Shown here piece by piece: positions 8,308 through 18,923 of a stretch of DNA of 64,000 bases (within the stretch, counting starts at the first letter, position 1; every line of letters begins with the position of its first letter). This stretch comes from Streptomyces sp. NBRC 110611 (lineage in GTDB: Bacteria > Actinomycetota > Actinomycetes > Streptomycetales > Streptomycetaceae). The stretch lies in assembly GCF_001590865.1 (NCBI RefSeq), contig NZ_BBUY01000003.1:441846-505845 (forward strand). Reading direction: 5' to 3'. Made by a program: the position numbers and the translations under genes. The notes below the pieces were generated by a model. It saw nothing but the letters and a program-made list of their open reading frames with translations. It ran no database searches and had not been told where the DNA came from.

Positions 8308-8377
8308 ACGTGGACGAGTGCCACGCGGAGCCGCGGCCGGCGGGGCGACGAGGGGGGATGTCCCGCCGGCCAACTGG

Positions 8378-9505
8378 TCAGTGCTGTGCGGCCACATCCA
8401 GCGCGCGGGTCACATCCGCGATCAGATCCTCCGGCTCCTCGACGCCGACCGAGAAGCGGATGAAGCCCTCGGGTACGGCGTCGCCGCCCCAGCGGGCGCG
8501 CCGTTCGGCGCTGGACCGTACGCCGCCGAAGCTGGTGGCGTCGTCGACGAGGCTCAGCGCGGCGAGGAAGCGCTCCGCATGTGCCCTGTCCGGCAGCGTG
8601 AAGGACACCACGGAGCCGAAGCGGCCGGGACGCATCTGCCGGGCGGCGAGCTGATGGGACGGGTCGGACGGCAGTCCGGGGTGGCGCAGACCGGTGATCT
8701 CGGGGCGGTCCGCCAGCGCCGTGGCGAGCGCCAGCGCACCGGCCGACTGCTGGCGGACGCGCAGGGCGAGGGTGGCGAGTGAGCGGTGCGCCAGCCAGCT
8801 CTCCATGGGCCCGGGGATCGCGCCCACGGTCTTGCGCCACAGCCGTACGGAATCGGCGAGCGCGGCATCGCGGGTGGTGGCGTACCCCAGCAGGACATCG
8901 CCGTGGCCGGTCAGGGCCTTGGTGCCGCTCGCCACGGAGAAGTCCGCGCCGAGGTCGAGCGGGCGCTGGCCGAGCGGGGTGGCGAGAGTGTTGTCGACGG
9001 CGACCAGTACGCCCTGGCGGTGTGCCGTGTCGGCCAGTCGCCGGATGTCGCAGACGTCGAGTCCGGGGTTGGAGGGCGTTTCGATCCAGAGCAGCCGGGC
9101 GCCGTCCAGCGCGTCGAGCTGTGCGTCGTCGGCGGTCGGCGCGGTGCGGACCTCGATGCCGTAGCTCTCCAGGCGGGTGCGGACGGCCGGCAGCAGCTGG
9201 TACCCGTCGCTGGGCAGTACCACTGCGTCACCGGAGCGCAGTTGGGAGAAGAGAACAGCGCTGATCGCCGCCATCCCTGAGGCGAAGGCGACGGTGTGGG
9301 CCTCCTCGTCCGGCGATTCCAGCTCGCCGATGGCCTGTTCCAGACGGGTCCAGGTGGGGTTGCCGTCCCGGCCGTAGGTGTAGGGGCCGAAGGCGTCGCC
9401 GGGGAGGTGGAAGTGCGCCGCGAAGACCGGCCCGGGAAGGGCCGGCTCATAGGCATCGGACTCCGGAAGCCCGGCTCGTACGACGCGGGTGCCGTCGCCG
9501 GTCAT
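8378..9505 (-). CDS. Cys/Met metabolism PLP-dependent enzyme (cystathionine gamma-lyase/synthase-like)
   Basis: 375 residues of the trans-sulfuration fold. Visible landmarks are GPYTYGRDGNPTWTRLE near the N-terminus, TVAFASGMAAISA (PLP phosphate loop), VDNTLATPLGQRPLDLGAD and the PLP-lysine motif ASGTKALTGHGDVLLG. These enzymes cleave or form cystathionine or methionine-type thioethers; the exact reaction cannot be read from sequence. ATG 9505 overlaps the stop of the upstream phosphatase gene (ATGA at 9502-9505), so translation is probably coupled. The three-gene order is holin-like, ptpA, PLP enzyme. Confidence 0.88.
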   Translation of the reverse strand: MTGDGTRVVRAGLPESDAYEPALPGPVFAAHFHLPGDAFGPYTYGRDGNPTWTRLEQAIGELESPDEEAHTVAFASGMAAISAVLFSQLRSGDAVVLPSDGYQLLPAVRTRLESYGIEVRTAPTADDAQLDALDGARLLWIETPSNPGLDVCDIRRLADTAHRQGVLVAVDNTLATPLGQRPLDLGADFSVASGTKALTGHGDVLLGYATTRDAALADSVRLWRKTVGAIPGPMESWLAHRSLATLALRVRQQSAGALALATALADRPEITGLRHPGLPSDPSHQLAARQMRPGRFGSVVSFTLPDRAHAERFLAALSLVDDATSFGGVRSSAERRARWGGDAVPEGFIRFSVGVEEPEDLIADVTRALDVAAQH

Positions 9506-10098
9506 GCGCTCTCCCGCTCCTGTGGGCTGTGCGGGGGCCGCGTGGTGTGCCGGCCGTCGTGCGCGGAGGTGCGGGCCGGGATCAGGCACCGGGCCGTGAC
9601 CGCGGTGCGGACCGCGGTCAGCAGGCCGTCGCAGGCTTCTTCAATCATGTCCAGGCACTCCTCGAAACCCTCGAAGCCGCCGTAGTACGGATCGGGCACA
9701 TCGAGGTCGTCCGCCGTTGTGTCTGCCGCGTCCGTCCCGCTCGCCGCATATGAGCGCAGCATCCGGACCTTGGCGGCGGCTTGTGGGTTGGGTGCCAGCC
9801 TGTGCAGCGCGCGCAGATGGCCGGAGTCCAGCGCGATGACCAGGTCGAGGCGGTCGAACCAGGAGGGGTGGAACTGCCGGGCGGTGTGGGCGGAGCGGTA
9901 GCCGGCCGAGCGCAGCACGGCGACCGTGCGGGGGTCGGCGTCGTCGCCCTCGTGCCAGCCGCCGGTTCCCGCGCTGTCCACCTCGATCAGACCGTCGAGT
10001 CCGTCCTCCGCCAGGCGGGCGCGGAAGACGGACTCCGCCATCGGCGACCGGCAGATGTTGCCGGTGCAGACGAAGCAGACGCGGAACGGGTCGGTCAC
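9502..10098 (-). CDS. ptpA: Low-molecular-weight protein-tyrosine phosphatase
   Basis: 198 residues. The catalytic P-loop VCTGNICRSPMAES is near residue 10 and the acid motif DVPDPYYGG (general acid Asp) is near 135, as expected for the family. The last about 45 residues are Arg/Pro-rich and extend beyond the usual 155-165 residues. S. coelicolor PtpA, encoded in the same neighbourhood, dephosphorylates tyrosine-phosphorylated proteins and affects pigment production. The gene starts 3 bp after the holin-like gene and overlaps the PLP enzyme start, so all three form one operon. Confidence 0.93.
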   Translation of the reverse strand: MTDPFRVCFVCTGNICRSPMAESVFRARLAEDGLDGLIEVDSAGTGGWHEGDDADPRTVAVLRSAGYRSAHTARQFHPSWFDRLDLVIALDSGHLRALHRLAPNPQAAAKVRMLRSYAASGTDAADTTADDLDVPDPYYGGFEGFEECLDMIEEACDGLLTAVRTAVTARCLIPARTSAHDGRHTTRPPHSPQERESA

Positions 10099-10101
10099 GG
10101 T

Positions 10102-10479
10102 TCAGTCCTCATCGGGGAGGACCACATTCATCGCCCACGAGACGATGGAGATGATCACGCCGCCGAGCACTGCCGTCCAGAAGCCGTCCACATGGAAGGC
10201 GAGATCGGCCTGGCCGGCGAGCCAGGACGTCAGCAGCAGCATCAGCGCGTTCACGACCAGTGTGATCAGGCCGAGCGTGAGGATGAACAGGGGGAACGAG
10301 AGCAGTTTTACCACGGGCTTGACGACGAAGTTCACCAACCCGAAGATCAGCGCGACGAGGATCAGCGTGAGTACTTTCCGGCCTGTGTTCTCGCCGGTCA
10401 GCGTGATGTCCTTGAGCAGCCAGATGGCCACGGCAAGCGCCGCGGCATTGGCGATCGTCTTGACCAGAAAATGCTTCAT
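10102..10479 (-). CDS. Phage-holin-family (YvlD-type) membrane protein
   Basis: 125 residues with four hydrophobic segments (about 5-22, 35-58, 64-88 and 100-121). The repeated motif around LVNFVVKPVVKLLSFPLFILTLG is the signature of the phage_holin_4_2/YvlD family, whose bacterial members are chromosomal membrane proteins of unknown role rather than lysis holins. ATG 10479 is the first start in the conserved region; the longer open frame upstream runs antisense to the cupin gene and is not credible. First gene of the ptpA operon, divergent from the cupin gene (48-bp gap). Confidence 0.85.
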   Translation of the reverse strand: MKHFLVKTIANAAALAVAIWLLKDITLTGENTGRKVLTLILVALIFGLVNFVVKPVVKLLSFPLFILTLGLITLVVNALMLLLTSWLAGQADLAFHVDGFWTAVLGGVIISIVSWAMNVVLPDED

Positions 10480-10527
10480 GGTGAGATCGTCGCAGACGAG
10501 ACCGAAACATCGAGGGGTGCGAACGGC

Positions 10528-10845
10528 ATGAAGGCTTTCCGGCTGGATGAACTGGAAGCGGAACGGGCGGCGAACGACGGCGCGTATCTGCAGTTCATCA
10601 GGGAGCGCAACATGTCGGTCGGGCTGTACGCGCTGGACGCCGGCAGTGTCGATCCGCAGCAGCCGCACCGCCAGGACGAGGTGTACTTCGTGGTCAGCGG
10701 GCGGGCGGCGATCACCGTCGGGGCCGAGACGGAGCCGGTCGCGCGCGGCAGCGTGGTGTATGTGCCGGCCGGGGTCCCGCACAAGTTCCATCACATCAGC
10801 GAGGATCTGCGGGTGATGGTGGTCTTCTCTCCTCCTGAGAGCTAA
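10528..10845 (+). CDS. Cupin-domain protein
   Basis: 105 residues forming a single cupin barrel. Motif 1 is visible as PHRQDEVYFVVSGRAAITV (His and Glu metal ligands) and motif 2 as GSVVYVPAGVPHKFHHI (His). This pattern fits a small cupin_2 metal-binding protein; substrate and reaction are unknown. ATG 10528 follows a GAGGGG site. It is divergent from the holin-like gene and shares its promoter region. Confidence 0.88.
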   Translation: MKAFRLDELEAERAANDGAYLQFIRERNMSVGLYALDAGSVDPQQPHRQDEVYFVVSGRAAITVGAETEPVARGSVVYVPAGVPHKFHHISEDLRVMVVFSPPES

Positions 10846-11077
10846 GGGGCGGGGTCCGGAACCCGTAGGGGAAGAGTCAGGGTAGGGCCAGGGTTGCGAA
10901 GCCCCCATGGCCTTCTTCCGCGGCCTAGCATCGTGGGTGATGGGAGAGCCGGAGTCGGCGAGGCGTCAGCGGCGCCGCGTGGAACGGCCGCCATCGGCGC
11001 GACAGAGAGCGCCAGGGACAGATAGCGCGGTACGGACACCGGCACAGACAGCGACACACAGAAAGCAGGGCAGAGCA

Positions 11078-11299
11078 GTGGCTGGTAAGGGGATAATCGC
11101 AGGGCTTCCGTGGTGGGTCACCTGGGTCGTGGTGCCTGTCATCCTGCTCGTGGTCTTCGGTGGAGTGCTTGCCACCGTGTTCGGCATCCTGATCGGTCTG
11201 CTGTTCAAGATCCTGATCGCCGCGGCCCTGATCGCCGGAGTCGTCTACCTCGTCCGCAGGGTCACCGGCTCGTCCTCCTCGTCGAAGAGCGACTGGTAG
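11078..11299 (+). CDS. Small DUF5326-type membrane protein
   Basis: 73 residues with two closely spaced hydrophobic helices (WWVTWVVVPVILLVVFGGVL and a second one from about 28 to 58), followed by VYLVRRVTGSSSSS and a SDW end. This matches the Streptomyces DUF5326 proteins as I remember them. GTG 11078 is preferred over an ATG at 10907 because the extra 57 residues are Arg-rich and unlike the family, and an AGGG site precedes the GTG. Function unknown. Confidence 0.75.
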   Translation: MAGKGIIAGLPWWVTWVVVPVILLVVFGGVLATVFGILIGLLFKILIAAALIAGVVYLVRRVTGSSSSSKSDW

Positions 11300-11995
11300 C
11301 CCGACCGGAGCGACGGGTAGGCCACTGGCCCCGCCCGCACGGCACCGTCCGCGCTCGGCGGCGCCCGGCGAACCGGTGGTGTTGGCAATGGTGAATGGTG
11401 AAGCCGTCGCTTGCCTCACCGTGAGCGGTCGGGGCGGCGGCACTCCGGCTGCTGGAGGCGGCGGCCGCGGGCCGGCGGTCAGCGATGAGTCGGAGCGGCC
11501 GCCGGTGGAGGGGTAAGCCGACTTTCGTACCGCGGCGCACGCTCATGCGATCGGGCAGTGTCCGCTCGCGCGGATTGACGAGGCCTCAAGAAAGAGGTCC
11601 GTCTCGCGCGGCACTCCGCCCAGCCGACAGCGCCAATCTCCATGCGTAGCACGGGCGATCCGTTGCGCCGCCTGGATACGGTCCGTCGCGGCCAGGCGGC
11701 CGTCGCGCCTCAGAAATATGCCCTGGGCATGGTGTGTTCGGCGATTCCCGTCCAGGGCAGGTCGGCGACCGCGACGCCGACGGCATCCCCTCTCGTCCCC
11801 TGAACTGCATCGATTGCGATCCGTCATGGAATGACTACGCAAAATGATGGAGGTGATACTAACGACGGTCGGCTTCTCTATCAGTATCTGAAAACTCACT
11901 CCTTGTGATCTTCCTGTCCGTGCCAGACGATGGCGTCCACAGGGCTATGGGGGACGTTTCCCGGCCATCTCCGATCGAGTGCGGGGCAGTAGTAG
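11300..11995. other. 696-bp gap where ssgR would be expected
   Basis: In S. coelicolor the IclR-type activator gene ssgR lies directly upstream of ssgA in the same orientation. Here no + strand frame encodes an IclR helix-turn-helix or effector domain. Minus-strand frames (for example 11543-11899) are Arg-rich with no recognisable motif. The stretch 11830-11995 is somewhat AT-richer and probably holds the ssgA promoter. Its length is close to that of an ssgR gene, so replacement or extreme decay is possible. Confidence 0.5.
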
Positions 11996-12418
11996 ATGAC
12001 CGACACAGTTCAGGCAGAAGTGATCATGAGCTTCGTCGTCTCGGAAGAGCTCGCGTTCCGGATTCCGGTGCAGCTGGACTTCGACAGCGCCGATCCGTAC
12101 GCCGTCCGGCTCACCTTCGATCTGCCCGGCGATGCGCCTGTGACCTGGGCGTTCGGACGTGAGTTGCTGCTGGACGGGCTGAGCCGGCCGTCCGGTGAAG
12201 GCGATGTGCGCGTCGAACCGGCCTCCCCCGAGCACCTCAGTGACGTCTTGATCAGCCTTCAAGTGGGCATCGAGCGCGCCCTGTTCCGGGTCAGCGCGGC
12301 GCCGCTGGTGGCGTTCCTGGACCGTACGGACCGGCTGGTGCCACTCGGCAAGGAGGAGGTCTGCGACACGCTCGAGGCGGTCCTGGACCGGATCCTCACG
12401 GAGGCGCCCGCCGGCTGA
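11996..12418 (+). CDS. ssgA: SsgA-like sporulation/cell-division regulator
   Basis: 140 residues. The whole protein follows the SsgA family: SEELAFRIPVQLDFDSADPY, then FDLPGDAPVTWAFGRELLLD, DGDVRVEP-like turn, and PLVAFLDRTDRLVPLG. It is closest in my memory to SsgA itself rather than SsgB or other paralogues. SsgA stimulates septation and marks sites of peptidoglycan remodelling during sporulation-specific division. ATG 11996 gives an N-terminus that lines up with SsgB; ATG 12026 (MSFVVSEEL) matches the start of known SsgA proteins and is an equal alternative. The usual regulator gene ssgR is absent upstream. Confidence 0.9.
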   Translation: MTDTVQAEVIMSFVVSEELAFRIPVQLDFDSADPYAVRLTFDLPGDAPVTWAFGRELLLDGLSRPSGEGDVRVEPASPEHLSDVLISLQVGIERALFRVSAAPLVAFLDRTDRLVPLGKEEVCDTLEAVLDRILTEAPAG

Positions 12419-12569
12419 CCTCGCCACCCGCTGCATCGCTCCCTCCAGCGCCGCCCCGGGGGCATCGGCCCGGGAACGCCGGCCCGTGCCGGGCGCCCCA
12501 GGGCCGACCCGTGCCGGTCTCTCCGGGTGTGCGAGTCATGCCGCGTACCCGGGGCTCCCGTCGTCCGCC

Positions 12570-12650
12570 GTGGGCCTGTACGCTCCCCCGCTTGTCGTGG
12601 TCCCGTACGTTTCACCGCTTGCCGTGGGCCTGTACGTCTCACCGCTTGCG
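12570..12650. repeat. Three tandem 27-bp repeats across the yibE/F stop codon
   Basis: Units at 12570-12596, 12597-12623 and 12624-12650 share GTGG(G/T)CC-TGTACG-CCGCTTG with scattered changes. The YibE/F stop codon (12639-12641) lies in the third unit, so copy number changes could alter the 3' UTR and possibly the C-terminus. The 27-bp length equals nine codons. Confidence 0.75.
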
Positions 12651-14042
12651 CCGGCGGCCGCGTCCGCCCCGCCGTCGGGATCGGCCGCCCGCGGCCTTCG
12701 CCCCGCTCCCCGGTCCCGGCCCCGTGTCCGTACCCCCCGACGCGTCCGGCGTGCCGAGCCGCTTGCGGTCCGCCGAGACGACCAGGGTCGCCAGCAGCGT
12801 CGTCAGGGGGACGGAGGCGACCAGGCCGATGCTGCCCACGAGTGTGCGGACAATCTCCTCCGCGATCACCTCGCTCGACGCGACCGTACCGACGCTGCTC
12901 TGTGCGATCGAGAACAGCAAAAGCAACGGAAGTGCGGCGCCCGCATAGGCCAGGACGAGGGTATTGACCACGGACGCGATATGGTCCCGGCCGATCCGCA
13001 TCGCCGCTCCGTACAGCGCCCGGCGGCCGGCCGACGGATCCGCCTCCTTCAGCTCCCACACCGCGGCGGTCTGGGTGACCGTCACATCGTCGAGTACGCC
13101 CAGTGACCCGATGATGATCCCTGCCAACAGCAGACCGCGGATTTCGAGGCCCGGATACAGGCCGTGCACCAGGCTGGTCGTGTCGTCCGTTTCCCCGGTC
13201 AGCAGCGCCCAGTTGATGAACAGCGAGCCGAGCAGCCCGATCAGCAGCAGCGAGGCCAGGGTGCCGAGCACCGCCACCGACGTCCGGGCCGTCAGCCCAT
13301 GGCACATGTACAGCGCGATCAGCATGATCGCGCTGCCCCCGACCACCGCCACCAGCAGCGGATTGGAGCCCTGCAGGATCGCCGGGAGGATGAACAGCGT
13401 CAGCACGATGAAGCTGGCCGCCAGCGCCACCAGCGCGAGCACTCCGCGCAGCCGGCCGACGACCACCACCGCGAAGGCGAAGACTGCCGCCAGCACCCAC
13501 ATCGGAAGGGTCCGGTCGACATCGGTGACCGAGTACTGGAGCTCCTTCGGCGCCTTCGGCGAGTACGCCACCACCACCTCCTGCCCGGCCGTATAGCGCC
13601 GCAGGGCGTCCGGCGTCACCACCGTCCGGAAGGTGCGTCCGGCGTTCTCTCCCGTGGTGACCTTGATCGTCGCCTGCTGGCAGGGCTTGTCCTCGGCCGT
13701 TCGCCCGGCAGGTGGCTGCTGCCCGGTCGGCGATGGCGTCCGGGGCGGCTGCTGTGCGTGGACATCCGCGCAGTTCACCTCCACCACCTTGACGACCCTG
13801 GCCTGCTCCGTCGGTTGGTCGAAGCCGACACCGGACGGTTTGTGGGGCGGGGCACCGCCCGGCCAGAGCACGACCAGTCCGACCGCCACCGCGGCCGCGA
13901 ACGGAATCAGTACCGCCGCGATGACCTTGCGCAGATGACGGGAAACGGGAGCGGCAGGGCCGTGCCCGTGGGTGTGGGCATGCGGGACGGAGTGGTGGTG
14001 CGACTCGTGAGGGCTCACGGCGAGATCATCGCAAGACTTCAT
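12639..14042 (-). CDS. YibE/F-family multi-pass membrane protein
   Basis: 467 residues. A His-rich N-terminus (HESHHHSVPHAHTHGHG, about residues 13-30) precedes one membrane anchor, an extracytoplasmic domain of about 110 residues (with Cys at about 91 and 141), then about seven hydrophobic segments from 190 to 420, and a Lys/Arg/Gly-rich tail. The YibE/F core is recognisable in the GLEIRGLLLAGIIIGSLGVLDD segment. Function of the family is not established; the His-rich tail suggests metal contact, which is inference. It is convergent with ssgA and divergent from thiC. Confidence 0.85.
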   Translation of the reverse strand: MKSCDDLAVSPHESHHHSVPHAHTHGHGPAAPVSRHLRKVIAAVLIPFAAAVAVGLVVLWPGGAPPHKPSGVGFDQPTEQARVVKVVEVNCADVHAQQPPRTPSPTGQQPPAGRTAEDKPCQQATIKVTTGENAGRTFRTVVTPDALRRYTAGQEVVVAYSPKAPKELQYSVTDVDRTLPMWVLAAVFAFAVVVVGRLRGVLALVALAASFIVLTLFILPAILQGSNPLLVAVVGGSAIMLIALYMCHGLTARTSVAVLGTLASLLLIGLLGSLFINWALLTGETDDTTSLVHGLYPGLEIRGLLLAGIIIGSLGVLDDVTVTQTAAVWELKEADPSAGRRALYGAAMRIGRDHIASVVNTLVLAYAGAALPLLLLFSIAQSSVGTVASSEVIAEEIVRTLVGSIGLVASVPLTTLLATLVVSADRKRLGTPDASGGTDTGPGPGSGAKAAGGRSRRRGGRGRRRKR

Positions 14043-14096
14043 GGGGGCCCCTGTTCACCCCGCCGTAACGGCCGCTACCGTGGTGGCACCTTTGCA

Positions 14097-16037
<1,941 letters not shown>

Positions 16038-16046
16038 GCCCGGCGA

Positions 16047-16091
16047 ACGTACCGGCCCGCGACCTCATGGGGGAGGCACGGGCCGGTACGT
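16047..16091 (+). terminator. Hairpin terminator after thiC
   Basis: A 13-bp perfect stem (ACGTACCGGCCCG at 16047-16059 with its complement at 16079-16091) and a 19-base loop start ten bases after the thiC stop. There is no T-run, as is common for Streptomyces terminators. Confidence 0.7.
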
Positions 16092-16305
16092 CGTGAGCGG
16101 ATTGCCGAAGGGCGACGCCGCTTCCGGTCGTCCGCCGCAAGCCCCAGGGTTCGGGCGAGGTGCCTGGTCATAGCCCGAAAGGGCGGAATCCGGGACCGGC
16201 GCGGTCTCTGCGAGGGGCGCGGTGGAAGACCTACCGGCGGCGGTACAGAGCCGTCGGCGGTGCGGAGCCGCCTTGTCCGTGCTGTCCCGACCGGGAAAGG
16301 CAGAG

Positions 16306-16614
16306 ATGATGCTGACGAAGAAGAACGCGGCGGCGGCGCTCACGGCCGTGGTGGTGGCCGGCGGCGTGACTACCGGAAGTGCCTGGGCTGCGGACACACC
16401 CCGCCCGAAACCCCAGCACAGTTCGCCCCGTCATGCGGGCGATGCCTCCGAGTGCCGGGGCGCGGGTCCCCAGCAGCAGAGCGAGAGTGCTCCCATTCTC
16501 GGTGGACTGGTGACCGGCGGGCTGCTCGGTGAGGCGTTCGGCAGGTCTCATCTCTGCAGGATCGAGGTCTCCGTCGTCGACCGTGAACCGGGGCGCAGCG
16601 ACGTCCTCTCCTGA
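16306..16614 (+). CDS. Small secreted protein, unknown
   Basis: 102 residues. A Sec signal peptide is clear: basic start LTKKN, hydrophobic core AAAALTAVVVAGGVTTG, and an A-x-A site at SAWA before ADTPRPK. The mature part of about 70 residues is polar, with two Cys (SECRGAG and HLCRIEV) that could form a disulfide, and a short Gly/Leu-rich stretch (LGGLVTGGLLGEAFG). The AAAGG at 16296-16300 supports ATG 16306 or 16309. No family recognised. Confidence 0.6.
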   Translation: MMLTKKNAAAALTAVVVAGGVTTGSAWAADTPRPKPQHSSPRHAGDASECRGAGPQQQSESAPILGGLVTGGLLGEAFGRSHLCRIEVSVVDREPGRSDVLS

Positions 16615-16660
16615 CGGCGGCCCGCTCGACCGCCGCTGCGGCACGGCTGCCCCGGCTCGG

Positions 16661-17581
16661 CTACTCCGGGGTGTGGTCCGTGCCGCCGTAGTCCGGGCTG
16701 GTGAAGTCGGGGCTGGAGTACCGCGGGCGGGAGGCCGATGAGCCGCGGTCGGGGCTGGTGAATTCGGGACGGGTGTAGCCGAGCGTGGGGATGCGGCTCT
16801 CGGGAGCCGGGGTGCCGCGCGGGGGATAGCCGACAGGGGCGTCGTCCGGACCGGAGAGCTGGTCGGAGGTCGGGCCGGCGGCCCGGTTGTCGGTCGGGCC
16901 GGCCAGGGCCTCCCGGAGGAACGGCAGAAGACCCCGCTCCAGAAGGGCGTGCCGCCAGGCCTCGCGGGCGGCGTCCAGCGCCTCGCCCACCTCCTCGGCT
17001 CTGGCGCTCTGCGCGGACGGGCCGTTGCGCAGTGCCGTGACGAGCAGGCCGCCCATCGCGACGAGGGCACCGGCGGCGGCGAACGCCGCGAAGATCCAGC
17101 CCACGCTGATCAGAGACTGTGCCAGGGAAGTGTCGGGGCTGATCACGCGCAGGACGTAGCCGATGAGCAGGAAGAGCACGGCGGCGATACCGGCGAGGAC
17201 CGGGGCGAGGACGCAGATCATCGCGGCCAGTCCGGCGCCGGTGCTGTCGGCCTCGGCCACGGGGGTGCCGGTGGCCGGACCCTGTCCTTCACCGGCCCCC
17301 TCGTCCGGCGCCGGGCCGTACGCGCCGGTGCCGGACGGCCCGGACGCCGGCGCGCGCGATGCGGCGCGCAGGTGTACGAACCGCTGGTATTCGGCCGTGG
17401 CGCAGGCGGCGATGGCGGTGGTCGCGTTGAGTGCCATGGTGCGCAACTGCTCGGTGGTGAGGTGCTTTCCGGCGGCGGCGCCGGGGTCGTCCGGGCGGTT
17501 TTCGGCGGTACGCAGCGCCTCATCGAGGAGCCGCGCGAATTCCGCGCGGTCCTCGTTCAGCAGGTGCGGAGCGCTGTTCAT
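16661..17581 (-). CDS. Two-helix membrane protein with low-complexity tails, unknown
   Basis: 306 residues. A helical N-terminal half (DRAEFARLLDEALRTAENRP onwards) is followed by a Gly/Ala/Pro linker, two membrane segments (about 120-147 and 160-185), another helical stretch (ARAEEVGEALDAAREAWRHA), and a C-terminal tail with Tyr-Ser/Thr-Pro-Asp repeats (FTSPD occurs twice, YSSPD once). No enzyme motif is visible. The tail suggests a disordered or phosphorylated region. ATG 17581 has GGGGA upstream; ATG 17587 is an alternative. Confidence 0.7.
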   Translation of the reverse strand: MNSAPHLLNEDRAEFARLLDEALRTAENRPDDPGAAAGKHLTTEQLRTMALNATTAIAACATAEYQRFVHLRAASRAPASGPSGTGAYGPAPDEGAGEGQGPATGTPVAEADSTGAGLAAMICVLAPVLAGIAAVLFLLIGYVLRVISPDTSLAQSLISVGWIFAAFAAAGALVAMGGLLVTALRNGPSAQSARAEEVGEALDAAREAWRHALLERGLLPFLREALAGPTDNRAAGPTSDQLSGPDDAPVGYPPRGTPAPESRIPTLGYTRPEFTSPDRGSSASRPRYSSPDFTSPDYGGTDHTPE

Positions 17582-17810
17582 GTGCATCCCCCGATGCTCC
17601 GTAGGGCCGTACGGCCGGCGTGGGCCGGGCGGTGGGCGGAAACGGAGGAGAGCCTGCTACGGATAGACCGATGGTAGAGCGCCTCCGGCGTGGGGTGACA
17701 GAGAGTTTGCGGAAATTGAGTACTGCCACGACCGGATTCCGCCCGTGCCGCCTCCCGTTTCCGCCCCGACCGGCCGCCCGCCGGTCCGCCCCGCACCTGC
17801 CCCGGACTGC

Positions 17811-18923
17811 TCAGACGGCCACGGGGAGTTGAACGACCAGCAGCTTTCCGGCCATGGTGATGCCGCCGTCCATGGCGATGGCCAGACCGTCGGCGTAGAC
17901 ATGCGGACCGTCGACCGTGATGCCGTCGCTCTCACCGTCCTCCGTGCCGACCTCGCCCAGCAGATACGGGATCGGGCTGTGGCCGTGGACGACGCGGTCG
18001 CCGCCGTACGTGTCCAGGAGTTCGCGTACGGCCTGGGCGCCGGACGCCTCGTCGCGGAAGGCGAAGCGCTTGGTGAACTTCCGGAAGAGATCCCAGACTT
18101 CGTCGGCGTCACTGCGGGTGAGGATCTCGTGGACGGTGTCGTTGACGGCCTCGATGGAGTCGCCGTAGTCGAGGTAGGCGGTCGTGTCGGAGTGCACGAG
18201 CAGATGCCCGTCCTCCTCCATCACGGCGTCCAGGCGGGCCATCCACTGGAGATGGTGGTCCTCCAGGCGGTCCATGTCGTTCTTCTGGCCGCCGTTGAGG
18301 AGCCAGGCCGCCTGGAAGGAGGCGGTGCCGGCGCCGGACTGGACCGGGGTGTCGCCGAACCGCTTGGCGCCCAGCAGCAGCAGCTCGTGGTTGCCCATCA
18401 GGGCCTTGCAGTAGCCGCCGGCCGCCGCGGCCTGTGCGGACAGCTGCATGACCAGGTCGATCACGCCGATCCCGTCCGGGCCGCGGTCGGTGAAGTCGCC
18501 GAGGAACCAGAGCCTGGTGTTGCCCGCCGCCCAGTTGCCGTCGGCGTCGATCAGGCCCTCGGCGGCCAGGGCCTCCCGCAGCTCGTCGTGGTAGCCGTGC
18601 ACATCGCCGACGACGTACAGCGGGCCCGGGCCGTCGGGCGCGGGCGAGTCGGGTGCCGCTTCGGGGGCCGGGACGACGGCCGGGCGGTCGATGAGGGTGT
18701 CCGTACGGCCCGGGGTGACGACGGGGAGGTCGCGGGCGGTCGGGGTGTAGTCCTCGGCGGGTGGTGCCGCCGGCGGCACCACGGGGGGCACCGGCGGGGG
18801 GCCGGCGGGCGGGACGGGGAAACCGTCGGATGTGCCGGAGGGCGTTCCGGGCAGCGGAGCGGACTCCGGAGTCTGTCCCGCCATGGTCCACACCATGGGT
18901 CCCTGACTGGCCCCCTGAGTCAT
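17811..18923 (-). CDS. Calcineurin-like metallophosphoesterase
   Basis: 370 residues. A Pro-rich leader of about 100 residues precedes a metallophosphatase domain with all metal motifs: YVVGDVHGYHDEL, FLGDFTDRGPDG, MGNHELLLLG, LLVHSDTT and VVHGHSPIPY. The two-metal centre (Asp, His, Asn, His) is intact, so it should hydrolyse phosphoesters, probably phosphoprotein or nucleotide; the GDFTDRG/GNHE pattern resembles PP1/ApaH-type phosphatases. ATG 18923 is preceded by GGAGGGG. A much longer open frame upstream is antisense to the LacI gene and is rejected. Confidence 0.88.
   Translation of the reverse strand: MTQGASQGPMVWTMAGQTPESAPLPGTPSGTSDGFPVPPAGPPPVPPVVPPAAPPAEDYTPTARDLPVVTPGRTDTLIDRPAVVPAPEAAPDSPAPDGPGPLYVVGDVHGYHDELREALAAEGLIDADGNWAAGNTRLWFLGDFTDRGPDGIGVIDLVMQLSAQAAAAGGYCKALMGNHELLLLGAKRFGDTPVQSGAGTASFQAAWLLNGGQKNDMDRLEDHHLQWMARLDAVMEEDGHLLVHSDTTAYLDYGDSIEAVNDTVHEILTRSDADEVWDLFRKFTKRFAFRDEASGAQAVRELLDTYGGDRVVHGHSPIPYLLGEVGTEDGESDGITVDGPHVYADGLAIAMDGGITMAGKLLVVQLPVAV

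Noticed and set aside
11543..11899. 118-codon minus-strand frame in the ssgA upstream gap
   Set aside because: Arg-rich, no recognisable domain, no ribosome site; not similar to IclR or any family I know.
12259..13500. Long Gly/Arg-rich minus-strand frame overlapping ssgA and yibE/F
   Set aside because: Lies out of frame with the clear YibE/F membrane protein and antisense to ssgA.
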